From positions 1 through 19,425 of the forward strand of contig JACQOF010000144.1 in assembly GCA_016202645.1 (NCBI GenBank): a DNA stretch of 19,425 nt, written 5' to 3'. This DNA is from a bacterium. GTDB lineage: Bacteria; Lindowbacteria; 2-12-FULL-62-27. A program made the position numbers and the translations under genes. Under the pieces are notes generated by a model, which was not told the origin of the DNA, did no database searches, and saw only the letters and a program-made list of their open reading frames with translations. This document shows, in pieces, positions 7,129-14,138 of this stretch (position 1 is the first letter of the stretch; each line of letters begins with the position of its first letter).

Positions 7129-7917
7129 CTACCTGTTTTTTCGGCCGCGCAGTTTCGTAATCCGGTTGGCGAGGGCGGCGACCGCGCGGCGGCCGGAGAG
7201 TTTCTGGTGTTCGAGGACGGCGATTTCAAAGTCGAGAATACTGCGGATCGCGGCGGGAAGATCCGCGCAGGCGGCGGGATCGAAACCGACGTCGCGCGTG
7301 TTGAGAAGCGTCGGCGCGCTGGTCTCCATCAGCCGCTGGGCGTCCTTCGGCGTGATCCGTCCGCCAACCGAAACTTCGATTTCACGCGATTTCGCGGCAG
7401 TGACCACGGCCGCCACCCGGCTCATCACTTCGGGATGGTCCGGGTCCTTGCCGAGCGACCGGCACAGGTCCGTCCGGCCGACGGTGATCTGGTCGATTTC
7501 GGAAATTTCGGGCTGGGCAAAAATCCGGTCGAGGTTCCGGCAGGCGGTCTCGGTCTCGATGTTGATCTGCTTGCGGACAAACCCGTAGACTTTCTCCCCC
7601 AGCTCCTCCCGCAGGCTCTCGATGAATTTTTTCAGGGAATAGGGGGATTCGATCATCGGCGCCACCACGCCCCGGCAGCCGATGTCGACGACCGCCCGCA
7701 TGTCCTGCCGGGCCTCGGGCCCGCCGATCTTGGCGGAGAGCGGCAAAATATCGTGAAACAAACGGTGAACGGTGCGGATCTCCCCGTAACTCATCCCCGC
7801 ATCCTCCGTTGAAACCTTCAGCGACACTGCCCCGCAATCCTCGGCGAGCGCCACCAGCTGTTCCCGGAGAACCTCCTCCTCGTCCAACCAAACCCGCTCC
7901 CCCACTCGAACATTCAT
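7129..7917 (-). CDS. HpcH/HpaI-type aldolase (citrate lyase beta-like)
   Basis: The 262-residue TIM-barrel protein has the motifs of the HpcH/HpaI aldolase / CitE family: K63 in LSAKIGGPEAR, E90 in GVVAPMIESPYS, E121 in INIETETA (Mg ligand) and D150 in TVGRTDL (Mg ligand). These enzymes cleave or form C-C bonds on 2-keto-acid or acyl-CoA substrates; the substrate is not predictable here. The ATG at 7917 sits inside a leader cassette shared with the hydrolase at 3906. The gene is upstream of the ATP-grasp/FMN fusion on the same strand with a 38-base gap, so the two enzymes plausibly act in one pathway. No signal peptide or membrane segment is visible. Confidence 0.82.
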   Translation of the reverse strand: MNVRVGERVWLDEEEVLREQLVALAEDCGAVSLKVSTEDAGMSYGEIRTVHRLFHDILPLSAKIGGPEARQDMRAVVDIGCRGVVAPMIESPYSLKKFIESLREELGEKVYGFVRKQINIETETACRNLDRIFAQPEISEIDQITVGRTDLCRSLGKDPDHPEVMSRVAAVVTAAKSREIEVSVGGRITPKDAQRLMETSAPTLLNTRDVGFDPAACADLPAAIRSILDFEIAVLEHQKLSGRRAVAALANRITKLRGRKNR

Positions 7918-8007
7918 CCCGCTCCTCCCCCTCCCTGGCCTCGCGGGATTCCCTTCATCCCGTCGGTCATGCGGGGGATTCTACCAGTGGGACACAAATA
8001 TTTTCAA
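7914..8007 (-). promoter_or_regulatory. Promoter plus 57-base leader mini-ORF, copy B
   Basis: On the minus strand TTGAAA (plus-strand 8002-8007), an 18-base spacer and an extended -10 TGG-TAGAAT (7978-7986) form a good promoter. The -10 ends 7 bases before an ATG at 7970. That ATG opens an 18-codon ORF reading MTDGMKGIPRGQGGGGAG, whose TGA (7916-7914) overlaps the aldolase ATG (7917-7915). Length, start, stop and overlap are identical to copy A. All 8 differences between the copies change the encoded residue, so a conserved peptide is not supported by this pair alone. Confidence 0.65.
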
Positions 8008-8037
8008 GCTAAAGTTTACCGGAGGTTGTTCCGAATA

Positions 8038-8077
8038 GGGGGTCAAGAGGTTGTCACAGAAGAAATACCTCACCCCC
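8038..8077 (+). promoter_or_regulatory. Stem-loop in the cob operon leader
   Basis: GGGGGT (8038-8043) pairs with ACCCCC (8072-8077), and GAGGT (8047-8051) with ACCTC (8067-8071). A 3-base bulge separates the helices and the apical loop is 15 bases. It lies upstream of the terminator at 8100-8132 in the 7918-8209 non-coding stretch, which otherwise holds only the divergent promoter of the aldolase. I cannot match it to a known riboswitch class. Confidence 0.4.
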
Positions 8078-8099
8078 ACTCCACCGTAATTAAAAGGTG

Positions 8100-8132
8100 C
8101 CCCCCGGCGGCAACGCCGGGGGGAATTTTTTT
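8100..8132 (+). terminator. Strong Rho-independent terminator (possible attenuator) before cobU
   Basis: A perfect 10-bp GC stem (8100-8109 with 8114-8123) is closed by a GCAA (GNRA) tetraloop and followed by AA and seven T residues (8126-8132). No plus-strand gene lies upstream back to 4651, so it is not an obvious gene end. It could be an attenuator in the cob leader or the 3' end of a small RNA. A second hairpin (7-bp perfect stem, 8136-8142 with 8147-8153) follows at once. Confidence 0.88.
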
Positions 8133-8209
8133 GTGTGCGCCCGGCTGGGCGCATCCATATTGCAGCCCCCCTCCCGAAAAGCTACCCTGCCGAAGTGAAG
8201 AATTTTCCC

Positions 8210-8737
8210 ATGATGCTGGTGACAGGCGGTGTATCCAGCGGTAAAAGCGAATTTGCCGAAAAAAAGGCGGCGGCGTTCGGCCGACGCGTTGTCTATCTGG
8301 CCACTGCCGTCGCCACGCCGTCAAAGGACGCGGAATTGCGGCGAAAAATCGCGGTCCACCAGGCCCGCCGCCCGAAACACTGGCGGACGGTGGTGCTGAA
8401 CGGAACCCTTCCGGAGGATGGTCTCCGGATTCCGGCCGATGCAATCCTCTTGGACAGTCTGTCTCTTTGGATTTCGGCGAGACTGACCCGCCCGCTAACC
8501 GGCCTCAAGGCGGAGATCGGGTCGGTGATCAGGCGGCTCCGCTTATTGGCGCCCGTCATCGTGGTTTCCGACGAGGCGGGACTCGGAATGGTGCCGCTGA
8601 CCAAATCCGGCCGCCGGTTTTTGGACGCGCTGGGCCGGATCAACGCGGATGTCGCGCGCGCGGCCGATGAAGTCTTTCTCGTCGTCGCGGGCCAGCCTCT
8701 CCAGATCAAAAAACCCGGACATGCCCGCCCTCGCTGA
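8210..8737 (+). CDS. cobU: Adenosylcobinamide kinase / guanylyltransferase
   Basis: CobU phosphorylates adenosylcobinamide and transfers GMP to give adenosylcobinamide-GDP in cobalamin nucleotide-loop assembly. The P-loop TGGVSSGKSEFAE directly follows the start. IAVHQARRP holds the His expected to carry the GMP, and the C-terminal INADVARAADEVFLVVAGQP is family-typical. From the ATG at 8210 the 175 residues match the usual length of about 180. This start gives MMLVTGG, as in characterised CobU proteins. A GTG at 8195 is an alternative, and the upstream GTG at 8135 is unlikely because it would translate the post-terminator hairpin. The 3' end overlaps cobT by 17 bases. It is the first gene of the cob cluster. 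Confidence 0.93.
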   Translation: MMLVTGGVSSGKSEFAEKKAAAFGRRVVYLATAVATPSKDAELRRKIAVHQARRPKHWRTVVLNGTLPEDGLRIPADAILLDSLSLWISARLTRPLTGLKAEIGSVIRRLRLLAPVIVVSDEAGLGMVPLTKSGRRFLDALGRINADVARAADEVFLVVAGQPLQIKKPGHARPR

Positions 8738-9782
8738 ACTGATTCAAAGCGTCCGGCCGGTTTCGGACGCGTGGACCGCCCGCGCCGTCGACCGGCTGAA
8801 CCGGCTGACGAAACCGGTCGGCAGTCTCGGCAAACTGGAATCCCTGGCGGCGGCCCTCGTGCGCATCCGGGAGAGTCTGGACATTCAATTTTCCCGGAAA
8901 GTTGTCTTTACCTTCGCCGCGGATCACGGGGTGGCCGAGTCCGGCGTGAGTCTCTTTCCCCAAAGCGTCACCGGCCAGATGGTCAAAAATTTTCTGGCGG
9001 GCGGCGCCGCCGTGAACGTCCTCGCGCGATTGGCCGGCGCGGAGGTCCGGGTGATCGACGCGGGCGTGATCGAGCCGAGCGGGGCGGCGGGCCTCATCGA
9101 AAAAAGGCTGGGACCCGGCACGCTAAATTTTCTGAAGGAGAATGCCATGAGCCTGGAAAATGCCCGGCGCGCGGTGGAATGGGGCGCTGATGTTTTTCTC
9201 GACGAATTCGCCGCGCATCCGATCGATCTGGCGGGAGTCGGTGAAATGGGCATCGGCAACAGCACCTCCGCCGCCGCCGTGTTCTGCGCCCTTTTGGATA
9301 TGCCGCCGGAAAAAATCGCGGGCCGCGGCACCGGCCTGGACGACGCGGCACTCGCCAATAAGCGCCGCGTGGTGGCGGACGGACTCCGGCTGCGGCGGCC
9401 GAATCCGTCGGATCCGCTCGACGTTTTGTCCAAGGTCGGCGGTTTTGAGATCGGGCAGATGGCCGGCTGTTATATCGCCGGCGGGTCCAAACGCGTGCCG
9501 ATGCTGGTCGACGGCTTTATCTCCACCGCCGCCGCGCTCCTGGCGGAACGGATGTGTCCGGCTCTCAAACAGTATCTCTTCTTTTCGCACGCGTCGGCCG
9601 AAGGCGGCCACGCGGAAATTCTGAAACAAATCGGCGCAACGCCCCTTCTGGACCTCGACCTGCGTCTGGGTGAAGGCACCGCGGCGGCGCTGGCCATGCG
9701 GGTGCTGGAGGCGTCCGCCGCGATCTTCACGGAAATGGCGACGTTCGAATCCGCCCGAGTCGACGAGGCCGAATCGCGTTGA
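8721..9782 (+). CDS. cobT: Nicotinate-nucleotide:dimethylbenzimidazole phosphoribosyltransferase
   Basis: CobT makes alpha-ribazole phosphate from nicotinate mononucleotide and the lower-ligand base. At 353 residues it is full length. Recognisable motifs are LNRLTKPVGSLGKLE near the N-terminus, FTFAADHGVAESGVSLFP, a glycine-rich GEMGIGNSTSAAA, and the catalytic glutamate E318 in LGEGTAAALAM followed by FTEMATFESA. The ATG at 8721 lies within the end of cobU, giving a 17-base overlap, and the TGA overlaps the TTG of cobS. No dimethylbenzimidazole synthesis gene (bluB or bza type) is in this window, so the natural base cannot be inferred. Confidence 0.95.
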   Translation: MPALAELIQSVRPVSDAWTARAVDRLNRLTKPVGSLGKLESLAAALVRIRESLDIQFSRKVVFTFAADHGVAESGVSLFPQSVTGQMVKNFLAGGAAVNVLARLAGAEVRVIDAGVIEPSGAAGLIEKRLGPGTLNFLKENAMSLENARRAVEWGADVFLDEFAAHPIDLAGVGEMGIGNSTSAAAVFCALLDMPPEKIAGRGTGLDDAALANKRRVVADGLRLRRPNPSDPLDVLSKVGGFEIGQMAGCYIAGGSKRVPMLVDGFISTAAALLAERMCPALKQYLFFSHASAEGGHAEILKQIGATPLLDLDLRLGEGTAAALAMRVLEASAAIFTEMATFESARVDEAESR

Positions 9783-10570
9783 CTCCCATTCTGCGAAGCC
9801 CCCAGGAGCGCAAGCGTACACCCGGCGAAGCAGAATTCTTCAAAGCCGCACGCCTTCTCACAATCCTTCCCTTCCCCGCCGGCCGCGAACCTCCCCGCGC
9901 GTCGATCCTCATGTATTTTCCCGCGGTGGGACTGATCGTCGGGCTTCTCTTGGCCGCGCTCGCCTGGCTCCTCGGCCCCCTGCCGGCTTCCATATCCGCG
10001 CTTCTCATCGTGGCGTTCTGGATTCTCATCACACGCGGACTCCACATGGACGGCGTCAGCGATACGGCCGACGCCCTCTTTTCCGTAGCCGACCGCATCC
10101 GACGCCTCGAGATCATGCGGGATCCCCACGCCGGACCGATGGGCATGATGGCGGTGTTCCTCGTCATCCTCGGTAAAACCCTTGCGCTCTGGGAACTCGC
10201 TCCGGACCTCCGCGTCCCGGCCGTCCTTCTGGCGGCGATATACGCCCGATGGATACTCGTTCCGGCTTGCGCGCTGTTTTCGTACGCGCGGTCCGAAGGA
10301 CTTGGCGCGGCTTACATCGGCAAGGCTACCTTCGGCCACGTGGCGGCGTCGACCGCCTGCGCAGCCGGATTGGCTTACGCGTTCGGCGGGACCGCCGCGC
10401 TCCTTCTCATCCCTCTGTCGATCCTGGCGGGACTGGGCGTGGGCCTCGCCGCCAACCGCGCATTCGGCGGGATCACGGGGGACGTCCTGGGAGCGATGGT
10501 GGAAGTGACGGAACTGGCGGTCCTGCTTGGCGCGGCGTGTTTTCGCCCGGCGGGTTTGATTTGGGTATGA
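9779..10570 (+). CDS. cobS: Adenosylcobinamide-GDP ribazoletransferase (cobalamin synthase)
   Basis: CobS is an integral membrane protein that joins adenosylcobinamide-GDP to alpha-ribazole (or its phosphate). The 263-residue sequence has several hydrophobic segments, for example 43-67, 72-88, 122-136 and 186-225. It also has the acidic motif HMDGVSDTADALF (D91, D95, D98), then EIMRDPHAGPMG and GGITGDVLGA, as expected for the family. Translation starts at TTG 9779 in a TTGA overlap with the cobT stop, suggesting coupling. The first 20 residues are polar and divergent. Confidence 0.93.
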   Translation: MTPILRSPQERKRTPGEAEFFKAARLLTILPFPAGREPPRASILMYFPAVGLIVGLLLAALAWLLGPLPASISALLIVAFWILITRGLHMDGVSDTADALFSVADRIRRLEIMRDPHAGPMGMMAVFLVILGKTLALWELAPDLRVPAVLLAAIYARWILVPACALFSYARSEGLGAAYIGKATFGHVAASTACAAGLAYAFGGTAALLLIPLSILAGLGVGLAANRAFGGITGDVLGAMVEVTELAVLLGAACFRPAGLIWV

Positions 10571-11640
10571 CGGAAAAACCCTGGCACGGCGGGAATCCGC
10601 CCCCCACGCGCAATGATGTGATCGATTTTTCGTCCAATCTGCATCCCGCGCCGCCGCCGGAATCTGTCCTGCGCGCGGCCGAGGCCGGCGTGGCCCGGGC
10701 CGCCGCCTATCCGGATGCCGCCGTGCAGGAGATTCGGAAAACGCTCGCCGATAGATATGGCGTCCCGGCGTCCCAGATCTTTCTGACGGCCGGCAGTTCC
10801 GCCCTGCTTTACCTGATTGTGTCCGTTCTTCGTCCCAAGTCCGTCGTTTTGCCCGTCCCCTGTTTTTCCGAATATCCTTATCTCGCGTCGATTGCCGGCG
10901 CGCGGGTCACAGAATGCGCGTCGACCGCCGAGCGGGATTGGCAATATACACATCCGCCCGATTTTTCTCCCGGGGCGCTCGGGATCATGGCAAACCCCTG
11001 CAATCCGACGGGCCGCCTCGCCGACCCGGAATGTCTGGACCTGTGGCTTCGCGCCGCGGAAAGGTCCGGCGGTGGGCTGATTTTGGATGAAGCCTACGCC
11101 GATTTTGTCGAGAGTGGATCCGTCCTCCGCCCTGCCGATGCTCTCGGCCGCGGCTGCGCCGCGATTCTCCGGTCGCCCGCCAAATTTTTCGGCCTTCCGG
11201 GACTTCGCATCGGCGTCGGATTTTTGTCGAGGGAACTGGCCGAACGCGTTGAACGCGTTTTGCCGCCCTGGCCCATCTCCTCCCCCGCCTGCGGGGCGCT
11301 CGAGGCGATCATGGATCTTGATGCCGCCTTCCTGCGGGCCCGCGCCCGACAGATTCAAACCTGGACGGCGGCGTTCCGGAGGGCGCTCGCGTCGGTGCCG
11401 GGCCTGAAGATTTTTCCGACGGACGCTCACTATTTCCTGATGAGGCTTGTTTCATCCGATTGGGACGGATTTCGCCTCGCTGAGTCGCTCCTCGACCACG
11501 GCGTTTGGATCCGGACACGCCGCGGCATGCCCGGGCTGACGGACAGGGACGTTCGCGTATCGACGCGCCTGCCCGAGGAAAACGGCCGGCTGGTCGTGGC
11601 GCTGAAGAGCGTGACGAAAGCGGCCGGAGTTTCAGCGTGA
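10567..11640 (+). CDS. cobD: L-threonine-O-3-phosphate decarboxylase-like PLP enzyme
   Basis: This 357-residue fold-type I PLP enzyme most resembles CobD/CobC of cobalamin synthesis, which supplies (R)-1-aminopropan-2-ol phosphate for the linker. Visible features are DFSSNLHPAPPPESVL near residue 20, the PLP-phosphate and ring-binding region, D174 and Y177 in LDEAYADF, and the Schiff-base lysine K206 in SPAKFFGLPGLRIG. Histidinol-phosphate aminotransferase is the main alternative, but the position between cobS and cobQ favours CobD. The start is the ATG at 10567 in an ATGA overlap with cobS; the frame is open further upstream but overlaps cobS. The stop overlaps the next GTG. Confidence 0.88.
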   Translation: MTEKPWHGGNPPPTRNDVIDFSSNLHPAPPPESVLRAAEAGVARAAAYPDAAVQEIRKTLADRYGVPASQIFLTAGSSALLYLIVSVLRPKSVVLPVPCFSEYPYLASIAGARVTECASTAERDWQYTHPPDFSPGALGIMANPCNPTGRLADPECLDLWLRAAERSGGGLILDEAYADFVESGSVLRPADALGRGCAAILRSPAKFFGLPGLRIGVGFLSRELAERVERVLPPWPISSPACGALEAIMDLDAAFLRARARQIQTWTAAFRRALASVPGLKIFPTDAHYFLMRLVSSDWDGFRLAESLLDHGVWIRTRRGMPGLTDRDVRVSTRLPEENGRLVVALKSVTKAAGVSA

Positions 11641-13130
11641 GTTCGAACCAATCCATGAGGCCTCTCATGATCCAGGGCACCGGATCGCACGCCGGGAAAA
11701 GTTTTCTCGTCACCGCGCTCTGCCGGATTTTTCTGAACCGCGGACTCGAGGTCGCGCCCTTCAAGGCCCAGAACATGGCCCTGAATTCCGCCGCGGTGAC
11801 CGGCGGCGAGATCGGCCGCGCTCAGGCCTTGCAGGCCGCCGCGGCGCGGATTGATCCGGACGTCCGGATGAATCCACTCCTTCTTAAACCCTGCGGCGAC
11901 CGCAAGAGCCAGGCGGTCCTCCTAGGGAAACCGGCCGGGACTTTCAGCATTCGCGCGCTCGACTCGAAAAAACCCGTCTGGTTCCGGCGCATTCGCGCCG
12001 CGTATGAATCTCTGGCGCGGGAAAATCAGATGATGGTGATCGAGGGCGCCGGAAGCCCCGCGGAGATTAATTTACGCAAGTCCGACTACGCCAACATGCG
12101 GGTGGCCGCGATGGCGGACGCGGCCGTGATCCTGGTCGGCGATATCGACCGCGGCGGGGTGTTCGCGGCGCTCTATGGGAGCTATGAACTGCTGAGGCCC
12201 CGCGAGCGGGCCCGGATTCTCGGGTTTGTCATCAACAAGTTCCGGGGAGACCCGGCGCTCCTCGAAAGCGGCATCCGGTTTCTCCGGCGCAAAACCGGCA
12301 AGCCCGTTCTCGGCGTCATTCCATACGATCTTGATCTGAAACTTCCAGAAGAGGACAGCCTCGCGCTGGATAGGACCGAATTTCCTCCGGTTCGCATTGG
12401 GGGCAGGCTGGCCCTCGGACTGGTGAGGTTTCCGCGGATCGCCAATTTTACGGACTACGATCCGTTCCGAGCCGAACCCGATGTCGTTCTCCGCGACGTT
12501 TTTTCCGCTGGAGACCTCGACGGCCTCGCGGCGGTCATCCTGCCGGGATCCAAAAATGTTTTTGAGGACATCGAATTTCTTCGCTCGCGCGGACTGGCCG
12601 GCGCCCTCGAGAAAAATCGGGCGGTTCGGGTGGTCGGCATCTGCGGCGGGTATCAGATCCTGGGCCGTCGGCTGGACGATCCGGTTGGCGTAGAATCCGG
12701 CCGCCCGGCGGAGTCGACGGGACTGGGGATCCTGCCGGTCAACACCCGGTTCCACGCGGACAAAATCGTGAGGCCCGTTCGCTGGACTCACCGGCCTTCC
12801 CGGTCGGCAATTCGCGGATACGAAATTCATCATGGAAGAATCTTCTCGAACAATGGCGAACCCCGCCGCCCGATGTTTCACGGCGCCGCGGGAGTTACCG
12901 AGGGGACGCGGTCCGCGGACGGCCGGGTCTGGGGCACGCTGACCCATGGGGTCTTTGATTCGGATAAATTCCGGGCCGCTTTTCTGAATGAACTTCGCGC
13001 GGCCAACGGCCTGCCCCGGAGACCGGCCGGGCGGTTTGATGTCGAGCCCGCGATTGACCGGGCGGCGCGGCTGGTCGAATCACATCTGGATGTCGGCGCG
13101 ATTCTCCGCGCGCTGGGGAAATCGTCATGA
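11637..13130 (+). CDS. cobQ: Cobyric acid synthase (CbiP/CobQ)
   Basis: This enzyme amidates adenosylcobyrinic acid a,c-diamide at four carboxylates using glutamine and ATP. The 497-residue length is typical. An N-terminal dethiobiotin-synthetase-like domain has the loop IQGTGSHAGKSFLVTALCR and PFKAQNMALNS; FPRIANFTDYDPF follows. The GATase-1 domain has nucleophile C336 in GICGGYQILG and H437 in LTHGVFDSD. The start is GTG 11637, overlapping the stop of the cobD-like gene as GTGA. Residues 248-256 are encoded by a 27-base segment very similar to part of the hairpin inserted in cbiB (see findings). Confidence 0.94.
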   Translation: MSSNQSMRPLMIQGTGSHAGKSFLVTALCRIFLNRGLEVAPFKAQNMALNSAAVTGGEIGRAQALQAAAARIDPDVRMNPLLLKPCGDRKSQAVLLGKPAGTFSIRALDSKKPVWFRRIRAAYESLARENQMMVIEGAGSPAEINLRKSDYANMRVAAMADAAVILVGDIDRGGVFAALYGSYELLRPRERARILGFVINKFRGDPALLESGIRFLRRKTGKPVLGVIPYDLDLKLPEEDSLALDRTEFPPVRIGGRLALGLVRFPRIANFTDYDPFRAEPDVVLRDVFSAGDLDGLAAVILPGSKNVFEDIEFLRSRGLAGALEKNRAVRVVGICGGYQILGRRLDDPVGVESGRPAESTGLGILPVNTRFHADKIVRPVRWTHRPSRSAIRGYEIHHGRIFSNNGEPRRPMFHGAAGVTEGTRSADGRVWGTLTHGVFDSDKFRAAFLNELRAANGLPRRPAGRFDVEPAIDRAARLVESHLDVGAILRALGKSS

Positions 13131-14137
13131 CGGCGGCGCCGATCGCCTGCGCGGTCGCCCTCGATTGGGTTTTCGGCGATCCGCAAGTGCGCTGGCATCC
13201 GGTGCGGCTGGTCGGGCTTGCGGCGGAGTCGGCGGAACGCCTGTTGAGAAAATACGGGATGGAGGGCCGCCCCGGCGGCGGAATATTCCTGGCTTCCATC
13301 CTGGCGGTGTGCGGCCTCCCGGTGTTCCTGCTGGTGTCCCTGATCGATTCCGCCGTGCTGAAGTTTGCCGCGGAGTCTCTGATCATCTATTTCTCGATTT
13401 CCCTCCGGTCTCTCTTCGATGCCGCGGGCCGCGTTCATACGGAGCTTGCTGCCGGGAATATCGAGTCCGCGCGCCGCTCTGTCTCGGAAATCTGCGGCCG
13501 GGACACCGGCGGACAGGGAAGTCCAGCCCCCAATGCCTCAGTCTCAGAAAATTCCACGAGGGAATTTTCTCCATTGCGCATTGGGGGCGGTCTTGATGAG
13601 GCGGCGCTGACACGCGCGACGGTGGAAAGCGTCGCCGAAAACAGCGTGGACGGATTTACCGCACCGATTTTTTTCGCCGCGCTCTTCGGCCCGGCCGGCG
13701 CCTGGTTCTACCGGATCGTGAATACTCTCGATTCGATGGTTGGGTACAAGAACGAAAAATATCTCCGATTTGGATGGGCCTCCGCCCGTCTCGATGATCT
13801 TTTGAATTTGATCCCGGCTAGAATTACCGCTGTTCTCATCAGTCTCTGGGCGCCGTCTGCGGGCGGCCGGATCGGCGAAAGCTTTGTGACCCTCGCGCGC
13901 TTCGGATGCCTTCACCCGAGTCCCAACGCCGGGTGGTCGGAATCCGCCGCGGCGGGCGCGCTCGGCATCCGGCTGGGCGGCCCGTCCTTCTACGGCGGCC
14001 GGGAAGTGAGCAAACCCTGGCTGGGCACCGGCGTGCGTGTTCCGGCGCCCGAAGACATTCGCCGGGCGATGCGGCTGTCGGCCGGCGCGTCCCTGAGCTT
14101 CGCCATCCTTTTTTTGGCGATATCGAGCTGTATCTGA
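13127..14137 (+). CDS. cbiB: Adenosylcobinamide-phosphate synthase with an in-frame insertion
   Basis: CbiB is a membrane enzyme that attaches aminopropanol (phosphate) to cobyric acid. The 336-residue protein has several membrane segments (about 53-75, 80-96, 180-200, 318-334) and conserved motifs: DWVFGDPQVRWHPV, RATVESVAENSVDGFTAPIF, LDSMVGYKNEKY, WASARLDDLLNLIPAR and HPSPNAGWSESAAAGALGIRLGG. Between GRDT (124-127) and LDEAAL (156 on), where the family normally has a short junction, there are about 28 extra low-complexity residues. They are encoded by a hairpin-forming segment (13526-13588). The insertion keeps frame, so the gene is probably functional. The start overlaps cobQ by ATGA. Confidence 0.93.
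   Translation: MTAAPIACAVALDWVFGDPQVRWHPVRLVGLAAESAERLLRKYGMEGRPGGGIFLASILAVCGLPVFLLVSLIDSAVLKFAAESLIIYFSISLRSLFDAAGRVHTELAAGNIESARRSVSEICGRDTGGQGSPAPNASVSENSTREFSPLRIGGGLDEAALTRATVESVAENSVDGFTAPIFFAALFGPAGAWFYRIVNTLDSMVGYKNEKYLRFGWASARLDDLLNLIPARITAVLISLWAPSAGGRIGESFVTLARFGCLHPSPNAGWSESAAAGALGIRLGGPSFYGGREVSKPWLGTGVRVPAPEDIRRAMRLSAGASLSFAILFLAISSCI
13526..13588. repeat. Two-part palindrome inserted in frame within cbiB
   Basis: An outer perfect 11-base inverted repeat (13526-13536 with 13578-13588) encloses an inner perfect 10-base one (13546-13555 with 13561-13570) around a 5-base loop. The two helices are separated by unpaired stretches of 9 and 7 bases. It encodes most of the extra residues of CbiB and looks like a small dispersed palindromic element captured in a coding frame. 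Confidence 0.8.
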
Positions 14138-14138
14138 C

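Noticed and set aside
7971-8200. Cobalamin riboswitch upstream of cobU
   Set aside because: The location and terminator fit, but I could not find the conserved B12-box core, and the leader is short for that class. I kept only the visible hairpins.
7969-8244. Open frame of 91 codons across the cob leader
   Set aside because: It runs through the terminator hairpin and into the start of cobU in another frame, and it has no recognisable protein features.
13526-13588. cbiB as a pseudogene interrupted by a mobile element
   Set aside because: The insertion keeps the frame, both flanking conserved regions are intact and the operon overlaps are preserved.
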